A stretch of DNA of 11,661 nt from Candidatus Thorarchaeota archaeon. Lineage in GTDB: Archaea > Asgardarchaeota > Thorarchaeia > Thorarchaeales > Thorarchaeaceae. The notes under the pieces were generated by a model. It did no database searches. It saw only the letters and a program-made list of their open reading frames with translations, and was not told the origin of the DNA. Below, piece by piece: positions 1-4,916 of the stretch. The number at the start of each line of letters is the position of its first letter. Position 1 is the first letter of the stretch. Where the stretch lies: contig JAHQWZ010000036.1 in the NCBI GenBank assembly GCA_029856425.1, forward strand, positions 1-11,661. Direction: 5' to 3'. The position numbers were made by a program, and so were the translations under genes.

Positions 1-1601
1 CAACCTCCGTTTGACGGATAGGTTCCCACATTGGCAATCTTTTGACCTTTCCTTACCTTATCGCCTTTCATCAAGTCAAGTAGAGATTCCTTTGTGAGAT
101 GTGCGTAGAGAGTATAGAACCTCAAATCAGTATTATCGATAGTATGCTCCAGAATTATCGTTGGCCCATTGTCCAGCGGCAGGTCGTTATTCTTGAGACT
201 ATGAACCTTGCCATCAAGAGGCGCCAGAATCTGTGTTCCTGGCTTCAAGAACAAGTCCATCGCAATGTGAACAGTTCTTGATTCTCCGCTGGGTTCTCCA
301 TACTGAGAACCTGCATAGAGCAGTCTGGCTTCATTGTATCTGCCTATGCCATAGTCTGCGCCTTCCCCAGATATGCGTCGAGATATGATATCTGAGAATC
401 TGTCGATGTCAGTGAGGTCAGACGTTTTCTCAATCTCAAGGCTGCCAACACTGAGGTCGATAACAGCGAATGGAATTTTTCGAAGGTCAAACTCAATTAC
501 TGAACCTATGAATTCATAATTCTCTCTTAGCCAATCAACAATTCTCTCGCTCTCAGGGCAAGGATGCAGACCGCACGCATGACGGATTGCGTAATTTGCA
601 TATCGTAGGTTGATATCCAAGAGCTGTTGAAGAAGAGCCCAGACTTTCTTCTGGCTTATGAGTAAATACTCATTATCGGGCTCAAGGTGTGTCTGATACT
701 CTGCAACAGCAATACTCGTGGCGAGTCTGGTCAAGACTAAGGGGAAGAGAAGCTCAATCTCTATGTCGGTGAGAGGGTACTTGGAATGATAGCCCTCAAC
801 TATCTTGCATGCGGCTCCGATTGGATTCTGCTTGCCTAGAATTGCGTAAGTTATCGCAACGACTAGTTCGTTGATAGTATGGGTCAGTACCATATCACCA
901 AAGTCTAGAATACCAAACCTGGCTTCCTCGGGTGGATATGGCGTAGCTACAAGAACATTGTAGTCATTTGCATCATTATGCACGACGCTAGTCCTGAGGT
1001 CAGGCATGCGTGGAACGACCTTGGTTTCATAGATGGACAGAACGCGTTCTATGGCTTCAACCTTCTCGGTATCTTTGATATATTCCTTGTACTTCTCTAT
1101 CACTGAACCTGCCAGTTTGAGATCCCAATAGAACATCCGTTTTGAAGCGGTATGAGAAAAGCCCTCAAGACCACAAGTTAATGCTCCTATGAATTTCCCA
1201 AACTCAGTGAGAAGACTGGGTGAATGCGGTTTGACCTCAGCAAATACTCTTCCAGGTAGATAGCGCAAGAGCCGTACAAAATGCTCATTCTTCTCTGAGT
1301 CCTTGACAGTCAGGATTTCTTCGCCATCAATAGAGAGAACGAATAAAGGAACGTTGAAGGGTACGTTCTTGTCGGCCAAGTGCTGCATAGCTCGGTTCTG
1401 CATATCTAAGATCTCGCTCTTCTCGGATTTGGCGGCAATCTTCAAGACATATTCGACGCCGAGTTCTGTTCTTATATGATAGTTCAAATCACGCTCACTT
1501 GGAAGCTCCTCTACAGAACCTTTCACTCCGAATTTGCTCTCTACAATCTTCCGCGCCTCTTCTTCGGTGAATCGAGGACGAATGGTGTCTCTATCCAGCA
1601 T
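1..1601 (-). CDS. APH-family kinase fused to M23-type domain; N-terminal 533 residues of a probable kinase-M23-aminotransferase protein, cut by the window edge
   Basis: I translated this minus-strand frame directly: it is open from the ATG at 1601 to base 1, giving 533 residues with no stop. Residues about 20-350 form an aminoglycoside/choline-kinase-like phosphotransferase: SERDLNYH near 36-43, the ATP-site lysine in VLKIA (K54), the catalytic loop HNDANDYN (H208, D210, N215) and the metal site DFGD (233-236). Residues about 410-533 match an M23-type fold: HIAMD (H445, D449) gives the HxxxD zinc motif and LYAHL lies at 498-502. The final HxH strand would fall just past the edge. In bacteria this exact order usually continues into a class III aminotransferase-fold PLP module, so the whole protein may be about 1000 residues; that part is inference. 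A GAGGAG site at 1610-1615 supports the start. It follows the PPOX-like gene after 27 bases, probably in one operon. The substrate is unknown; hydroxylysine- or ethanolamine-like amino alcohols are suggested by the vertebrate kinase and phospho-lyase relatives. Confidence 0.88.
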   Translation of the reverse strand, partial: MLDRDTIRPRFTEEEARKIVESKFGVKGSVEELPSERDLNYHIRTELGVEYVLKIAAKSEKSEILDMQNRAMQHLADKNVPFNVPLFVLSIDGEEILTVKDSEKNEHFVRLLRYLPGRVFAEVKPHSPSLLTEFGKFIGALTCGLEGFSHTASKRMFYWDLKLAGSVIEKYKEYIKDTEKVEAIERVLSIYETKVVPRMPDLRTSVVHNDANDYNVLVATPYPPEEARFGILDFGDMVLTHTINELVVAITYAILGKQNPIGAACKIVEGYHSKYPLTDIEIELLFPLVLTRLATSIAVAEYQTHLEPDNEYLLISQKKVWALLQQLLDINLRYANYAIRHACGLHPCPESERIVDWLRENYEFIGSVIEFDLRKIPFAVIDLSVGSLEIEKTSDLTDIDRFSDIISRRISGEGADYGIGRYNEARLLYAGSQYGEPSGESRTVHIAMDLFLKPGTQILAPLDGKVHSLKNNDLPLDNGPTIILEHTIDNTDLRFYTLYAHLTKESLLDLMKGDKVRKGQKIANVGTYPSNGG

Positions 1602-1609
1602 GACTTACA

Positions 1610-1615
1610 CTCCTC
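1610..1615 (-). promoter_or_regulatory. Shine-Dalgarno site of the kinase-M23 gene
   Basis: On the minus strand GAGGAG lies 8 bases before the ATG at 1601. It fixes that start and suggests the gene is translated independently within the transcript from the upstream PPOX-like gene. Confidence 0.6.
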
Positions 1616-1628
1616 TGATACCCATTTC

Positions 1629-2063
1629 CTATTCCATCTTTAGACTATTAATGACTGACTCCTCGAATTCTCCAGGTGCCATATATACAACCTTCATAGG
1701 TTCACTGCGAATTAAGGCGTAGCTTGGATCATTGACTCTAGACCAGTAATTCTTGAAGTAAGTTATCCCGTCAGCCACTTTCCGTTTTGTAGCAGCATCC
1801 TCCACAATCAGAGCTGCTCCCGAGATTCGGAGATACCCACGATTGCCTCCATGCTCAACCATTGTCAAGACCTCAACCCTGTCATCCTTCCGAATTTGCT
1901 CCAATTTCCTAGATTCCGCGCTGGTCAAGACATAGAGAGCCCCACCTATCTGCACAACTGTGACAGGTCGCACACGTGGAAACCCAGCTTCGGTAGTTGC
2001 CAGATATGCAGAGGACTCACCCTTAAGTACATCCTCCGGTGTGGGAACCGAATCAGTGTTCAT
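1629..2063 (-). CDS. Pyridoxamine 5'-phosphate oxidase-like (PPOX) split-barrel flavin/F420-binding protein
   Basis: This is a 144-residue single-domain protein, the usual length for the small PPOX-like family. Residues 16-70 show the strand pattern of the split beta-barrel: SAYLATTEAGFPRVRPVTV, then a strand LYVLTS followed by the helix SRKLEQIRKDDRVEVL. The RVRPV stretch and the S(R)K helix start are where family members contact the phosphate of FMN or F420. A further strand, GYLRISGAALIVED (75-88), is typical, and the C-terminal part runs MKVVYMAPGEFEE. It is not a convincing true PdxH; such proteins reduce or bind varied substrates, and the cofactor cannot be told from sequence by eye. 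It is the first gene of a two-gene minus-strand unit and lies directly upstream of the kinase-M23 gene, so it may act on the same metabolite or on its PLP cofactor, which is inference. Only a weak AGGG lies upstream; a TATA-like box 25-30 bases before the ATG suggests a nearly leaderless message. Confidence 0.85.
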   Translation of the reverse strand: MNTDSVPTPEDVLKGESSAYLATTEAGFPRVRPVTVVQIGGALYVLTSAESRKLEQIRKDDRVEVLTMVEHGGNRGYLRISGAALIVEDAATKRKVADGITYFKNYWSRVNDPSYALIRSEPMKVVYMAPGEFEESVINSLKME

Positions 2064-2086
2064 GGTAGTTGCCCTAGCGATATCAA

Positions 2087-2098
2087 TACAAATAAATC
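2087..2098. promoter_or_regulatory. AT-rich element that could act as TATA box in both directions
   Basis: The 57-base gap between the divergent PPOX-like and orphan genes has one AT-rich patch. Read plus, AATAAATC is centred about 26 bases before the ATG at 2121. Read minus, TTTATTTG is centred about 29 bases before the ATG at 2063. Both distances fit archaeal TATA spacing for leaderless or nearly leaderless transcripts. Neither gene has a good Shine-Dalgarno site. Confidence 0.4.
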
Positions 2099-2120
2099 AA
2101 ATCCGATTGTTGGCACGTCC

Positions 2121-2618
2121 ATGAAAGAGGATTGTATTGACGAAGTTACAATAACAGTGTTCCCACCAATACCTGGGATTGGAATGATCGAAGAGGATCC
2201 AAAAATCGAGGAGGATGCTTGTGGCGATTCGACTCCTCATGTACCTGTTCCGTCCGAGAAGGTCGATGAGGACACTGTGGTCATCTCTTTGGCACCTAAA
2301 AACCCCACAGATAAAATCTCAGAGATGATGCAGAAAGTCAAAGAGAAGTTCGGGGAAAGCGTTTGTATACGATATGCTAAATATGATACAAAAGAGGATT
2401 CCGAAGAAGCACGGACGTGGCTCAATGCAGCGCTAAGAGGTAGTGGAGATAACACTGTCCTGGACAATCAGAAGTTCACTATGTTCATTGGGTCCACTGC
2501 ACCAATCATCTCGATAAATAATAGATTATCCTTTGTCGGGACAACACCCACTCTCCCTCAGTTGATGAGCAGAGTTTCGGCTGCGCTCAGAATGGCTGAA
2601 GAGAAGCTAAAGGAGTAG
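2121..2618 (+). CDS. Protein of unknown function, possibly thioredoxin-like fold, 165 aa
   Basis: I do not recognise this family. I chose the ATG at 2121 because the frame upstream runs antisense into the PPOX-like gene and because a TATA-like patch lies about 26 bases before this ATG. Residues 1-50 are acidic and proline-rich and probably disordered (IEEDPKIEEDA at 23-33). From residue 51 the pattern looks like beta-alpha-beta-alpha-beta: strand TVVISLAP, helix DKISEMMQKVKEKFG, strand VCIRYAKYD, helix SEEARTWLNAALRG, then PIISINNRLSFVGTTPTLPQL and a final helix. The P-I-I-S-I-N-N-R-L stretch followed by a Thr/Pro-rich turn resembles the cis-proline strand and hairpin of thioredoxin-like proteins, but no CxxC is present; cysteines are at residues 5, 34 and 82. 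Cytoplasmic, with no signal or membrane segment. It faces the trpB2 gene tail to tail. Confidence 0.7.
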   Translation: MKEDCIDEVTITVFPPIPGIGMIEEDPKIEEDACGDSTPHVPVPSEKVDEDTVVISLAPKNPTDKISEMMQKVKEKFGESVCIRYAKYDTKEDSEEARTWLNAALRGSGDNTVLDNQKFTMFIGSTAPIISINNRLSFVGTTPTLPQLMSRVSAALRMAEEKLKE

Positions 2619-2679
2619 GTCACTCCCCGGCATGTTGCTAACCATTCCGAGGAGGACCTTAGTGAGAGGAGAAAGTTTG

Positions 2680-4050
2680 CTAAGCAGATTGCTCAATCTT
2701 TGTTTCTTGCTCGACAACCGTAGTTGCAGCTTCAGTAGCAAGGACACCATCCATTAAGGCCGCATACGCACCCATGTCAAAGTGGCCGTGTCCCGATAGG
2801 TTGAAGACAATAATACGTTCTTCACCAGCCTTCTTCGCGTCACGCGCGGCATCAATAGCAGCCTTGATTGCGTGAGCAGATTCCGGAGCTGGCATAACAC
2901 CTTCAGCTTTTGCAAAGACGAGTGCGGATTCTAGAACAGGAATCTGATCATATGCAATTGCACGTATTCGACCCTCGTTCAGAAGAGCGCTTATAGTAGG
3001 CGCAACCCCGTGGTATCTCAAGCCGCCTGCATGTATTGGCGGTGGTGTGAAGTCTTTGCCCAGGCTGTGCATCTTGATCATAGGAGTCATTCCTGCAGTG
3101 TCACCAAAGTCATACTTGTAGGGACCCTTCGTCATGGATGGGCAAGCTGTTGGCTCAACACCTATGAACTCCGTTGAGGCATATCGACCATCTGCCATGA
3201 ATGGGTAGGCTATCCCAGCAAAGTTGCTGCCGCCACCAACACAGCCGATGATGGCGTCTGGCATTGCATCATCCTTCTCAAGTTGGACTATTGTTTCCTG
3301 TCCAATTACTGATTGATGAAGCAATACGTGGTTCAGAACAGAACCAATAGTATATTTTGTATCCTCGTTATTCACCGTATCTTCAAGAGCCTCGCTTATC
3401 GCGATGCCCAGTGTGCCTGGATGGTCAGGTCTCTCAGCCTTGATCCTTTTCCCAAATTCCGTCCTATCAGACGGACTTGGAACTATCTCAGCACCGTAGG
3501 ACCTCATCATGGTACCACGGTACCCTTTCTGCTCTAAGCTTACGCGCACCATGTACACCATTGCTTTTAGCCCGAAGTGAGCACACGACAGAGCTACGGC
3601 GCTTCCCCATTGACCTGCACCGGTCTCAGTAGCTAATCTGGTAACCCCCTCGTTTCGTGCATAGTATGCTTGTGCTATCGCAGTATTGAGCTTGTGACTT
3701 CCTGTAGGCGATGCATCCTCACGCTTGTAATAGATGCGCGCAGGAGTGTTTAGTGCATCTTCAAGCCCAAGCGCTCTTTGAAGTGGAGTGGGACGACCGT
3801 ATCTCATGTACGCCTCTCGCACTTCATCAGGTATCGGCACGGTTTTTTCCATTGTCATTTCCTGCTTCACACACTCAACAGCAAAGATAGCCATCAACGC
3901 ATCAGGGTCGATAGGTTCTCTAGTTCCTGGATTCAGGGGAGGGGCCAAAGGCTCTTTGAGGTGAGGCAGGATGTTGACGTAATTCTTCGGTACTTCATCT
4001 AGGTCCAACAGGACTCTACTTACTTTTCTAGTCAACTCTGTACTCTCCAT
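2680..4050 (-). CDS. trpB2: Tryptophan synthase beta-like protein, TrpB2 type
   Basis: This 456-residue protein is PLP-dependent and in the tryptophan synthase beta family, which condenses indole with L-serine. The PLP lysine is K120 in the motif GSHKLNTA (117-124). ETGAGQWG (142-149) replaces the ETGAGQHG of TrpB1, a TrpB2 hallmark; GGGSN (272-276) holds the cofactor phosphate and SGHGHFD (419-425) closes the site. The longer N-terminal region (1-80) and overall length also fit TrpB2 rather than TrpB1. No trpA or other trp gene is nearby, so it may work as a stand-alone indole-salvage enzyme; some TrpB2 proteins have also been proposed to act with TrpA or as serine deaminases. The ATG at 4050 is the first in frame, with TAA only three codons upstream; no good Shine-Dalgarno site is next to it. 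Regulation is likely through the promoter region at 4280-4330 and a long leader. The C-terminal 20 residues are an Ala/Thr/Glu-rich tail. Confidence 0.95.
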   Translation of the reverse strand: MESTELTRKVSRVLLDLDEVPKNYVNILPHLKEPLAPPLNPGTREPIDPDALMAIFAVECVKQEMTMEKTVPIPDEVREAYMRYGRPTPLQRALGLEDALNTPARIYYKREDASPTGSHKLNTAIAQAYYARNEGVTRLATETGAGQWGSAVALSCAHFGLKAMVYMVRVSLEQKGYRGTMMRSYGAEIVPSPSDRTEFGKRIKAERPDHPGTLGIAISEALEDTVNNEDTKYTIGSVLNHVLLHQSVIGQETIVQLEKDDAMPDAIIGCVGGGSNFAGIAYPFMADGRYASTEFIGVEPTACPSMTKGPYKYDFGDTAGMTPMIKMHSLGKDFTPPPIHAGGLRYHGVAPTISALLNEGRIRAIAYDQIPVLESALVFAKAEGVMPAPESAHAIKAAIDAARDAKKAGEERIIVFNLSGHGHFDMGAYAALMDGVLATEAATTVVEQETKIEQSA

Positions 4051-4097
4051 TCTTGGTTATATCAATAGGCCCTCTCCTCTGACACGGGCGAGGAAGC

Positions 4098-4130
4098 TGC
4101 TGATGCAATCTGAACGAAAAAGAATCAGCA
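4098..4130. repeat. Perfect 7-bp inverted repeat in the trpB2 upstream region
   Basis: TGCTGAT (4098-4104) and ATCAGCA (4124-4130) are exact reverse complements separated by 19 bases. Read in the trpB2 direction, the loop contains TTCTTTTTCG and a further TTGTTTTC lies just before the hairpin, so the region resembles the T-rich tracts of archaeal termination. It may be an attenuator or the end of a short leader transcript. Evidence is limited to base pairing. Confidence 0.35.
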
Positions 4131-4152
4131 AATCCAAGAAAACAAGTCGGAA

Positions 4153-4242
4153 GAAGCGATGAGTGTGCGGTATATAGAATCCTTGCTAAGTGGGCCTCTC
4201 TCGGCCCGCGATCCATTGGCAATAACGCACGCTCATCGTTTC
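4153..4242 (+). ncRNA. Candidate structured RNA: 17-bp imperfect inverted repeat enclosing a second hairpin
   Basis: Bases 4153-4169 pair with 4226-4242 over 17 positions: 15 Watson-Crick pairs plus G4156/T4239 and T4164/G4231. Read as plus-strand RNA both are G-U wobbles; read as minus-strand RNA both become A-C mismatches. After one mismatch three further A-T pairs follow (4171-4173 with 4222-4224). Inside, 4190-4196 pairs with 4203-4209 around a TCTCTC loop, again with one wobble that is a G-U only on the plus strand (T4191/G4208). All three wobbles therefore favour a plus-strand transcript, although three positions are few. I see no clear plus-strand TATA box before it. On the minus strand it would lie in the trpB2 leader. 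It does not fit tRNA, H/ACA (no pocket) or C/D box RNA. Confidence 0.4.
4169..4176 (-). promoter_or_regulatory. Possible second, gene-proximal TATA box for trpB2
   Basis: On the minus strand TTCTATATACC is found here. If used it would start transcription near 4149, leaving a leader of about 100 bases before the trpB2 ATG and excluding the inverted repeat from the message. It is weaker by context than the box at 4283-4290. Confidence 0.25.
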
Positions 4243-4282
4243 ACATCCTATGGAAAGGGTTACTCATCACGTACAACAGCTC

Positions 4283-4290
4283 TATATAAA
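4283..4290 (-). promoter_or_regulatory. TATA box, probable trpB2 promoter
   Basis: On the minus strand TTTATATA, preceded by GTCAAC as a possible BRE, is the best archaeal TATA match in the trpB2 upstream region. A start about 25 bases downstream would be near 4262 and would give a leader of roughly 210 bases that includes both inverted repeats. Two ATGTACAT palindromes sit immediately upstream. Confidence 0.55.
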
Positions 4291-4301
4291 GTTGACCATT
4301 A

Positions 4302-4329
4302 ATGTACATCAATCCCCATATATGTACAT
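4302..4329. promoter_or_regulatory. Tandem TGTACA palindromes, candidate operator of trpB2
   Basis: Two identical ATGTACAT palindromes occupy 4302-4309 and 4322-4329; each is followed by C. Their centres are exactly 20 bp apart, about two helical turns, so bound dimers would sit on the same DNA face. They are centred about 19 and 39 bp upstream of the TATA box at 4283-4290, and the second abuts the stop codon of the Lrp-type regulator gene. TGTACA is, from memory, the core of the TRP box bound by TrpY at trp promoters, including trpB2, in Methanothermobacter. Whether the neighbouring Lrp-type protein or another regulator binds here is unknown. Confidence 0.5.
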
Positions 4330-4833
4330 CTATCTATTCTGAATGTTTCGGAGCATCAAAGTGTCAAGATATGTATCCATTGCAAACATGGTCAGCGTTC
4401 GTTCCACTGCCGGCATCTCGCGAAGTGAGTCAACGATGAAGTTGTTCATCTCCTGAACATCCTTCGTTCTCACTTTCAAAAGCACATCGAACTCACCACT
4501 AAGAACATGGACCTCCTGTACGAGTGGATGTTGAGTGATTTCTTCACAGAACTCGCGTTGAGATATGACCTTTCTACTTCCTGGTACCCGATAGCGAATT
4601 GTAATGAGAATGAGAGCCAAAGTAGGCCGTCCAATCTTCACAGGATTCAATACTGTTGTGAACTGATCAATGATCCCTCGCTTCCGTAGGTTGCCAATTC
4701 GGGCATGGACTGTTGAGATTCCCTTGCCTACTTCTTTGGAAAGAGCAGACACACTCATCCGACCATCCTGCTGCAAAAGCTCAAGAAGTCGAATATCAGT
4801 CTTATCCAATTTTTCCGCAATTTCTTCTGACAT
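4330..4833 (-). CDS. Lrp/AsnC-family transcription regulator
   Basis: I chose the ATG at 4833 (167 residues); a TTG at 4848 would add five residues. Residues about 10-60 form the winged helix-turn-helix: LDKTDIRLLELLQQDGRMSV, then SALSKEVGKGISTVHARIGNL as helix-turn-helix and KRGII as the wing start. Residues about 70-160 form the RAM ligand-binding and dimer domain, with LALILITIRY as its first strand and VHVLSGEFDVLLKV containing the family G-x-x-D pattern that lines the amino-acid site. The protein should bind palindromic DNA as a dimer or octamer and respond to an amino acid. It is divergent from glutamine synthetase, with an inverted repeat between, and is followed in the same direction by trpB2, whose upstream region starts at its stop codon. 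It may therefore control one or both neighbours as well as itself; the ligand (glutamine, tryptophan or other) cannot be read from the sequence. Confidence 0.92.
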   Translation of the reverse strand: MSEEIAEKLDKTDIRLLELLQQDGRMSVSALSKEVGKGISTVHARIGNLRKRGIIDQFTTVLNPVKIGRPTLALILITIRYRVPGSRKVISQREFCEEITQHPLVQEVHVLSGEFDVLLKVRTKDVQEMNNFIVDSLREMPAVERTLTMFAMDTYLDTLMLRNIQNR

Positions 4834-4849
4834 ATCGATTCCAGACAAA

Positions 4850-4869
4850 AGAAAGTAGAAATACTTTCT
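4850..4869. promoter_or_regulatory. 8-bp inverted repeat, candidate operator between the Lrp gene and glnA
   Basis: AGAAAGTA (4850-4857) and TACTTTCT (4862-4869) are perfect reverse complements separated by four bases (GAAA). The element lies 16 bases upstream of the regulator's ATG, where its transcript is expected to start, and about 19 bases upstream of the glnA TATA box. This placement fits autorepression by the Lrp-type protein and control of glnA. The twofold symmetry fits a dimeric regulator. Confidence 0.5.
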
Positions 4870-4880
4870 GCTTTTTTCCG

Positions 4881-4895
4881 GAAATCCTTATACTA
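4881..4895 (+). promoter_or_regulatory. BRE and TATA box of a leaderless glnA promoter
   Basis: GAAAT (4881-4885) resembles a BRE and TTATACTA (4888-4895) a TATA box. The box centre is about 25 bases before the ATG at 4917, so transcription should start at or next to the start codon. No Shine-Dalgarno sequence is present, which agrees with a leaderless message. Read on the minus strand the same bases give AGTATAAG and might also serve the regulator gene. Confidence 0.6.
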
Positions 4896-4916
4896 GGTTT
4901 CGTCCCTAGAGCTAAA

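Noticed and set aside
1851..2120. In-frame upstream extension of the orphan plus-strand gene
   Set aside because: It runs antisense through the PPOX-like gene, has no ribosome site, and its translation looks like shadow sequence; the TATA spacing supports the ATG at 2121.
3507..3523. GGTACC-A/C-GGTACC repeat inside trpB2
   Set aside because: It encodes the conserved YRGT segment of TrpB2, so codon content explains it.
4028..4222. 64-residue minus-strand frame overlapping the trpB2 start
   Set aside because: No ribosome site, no recognisable domain, and it crosses the inverted repeat; likely chance.
4186..4236. 16-codon minus-strand frame with one tryptophan codon in the trpB2 leader, as a possible leader peptide
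   Set aside because: A single Trp codon and no convincing ribosome site; archaeal coupled attenuation of this kind is not established, so it is probably chance.
4156..4242. C/D or H/ACA guide RNA at the trpB2 upstream inverted repeat
   Set aside because: GCGATGA is one base off box C and no D box follows; ACA follows the stem, but there is no internal guide pocket in the 17-bp helix.
4713..4916. Upstream extension of the glutamine synthetase frame to an earlier ATG
   Set aside because: It overlaps the opposite-strand regulator and has no family similarity; the protein aligns from the ATG at 4917.
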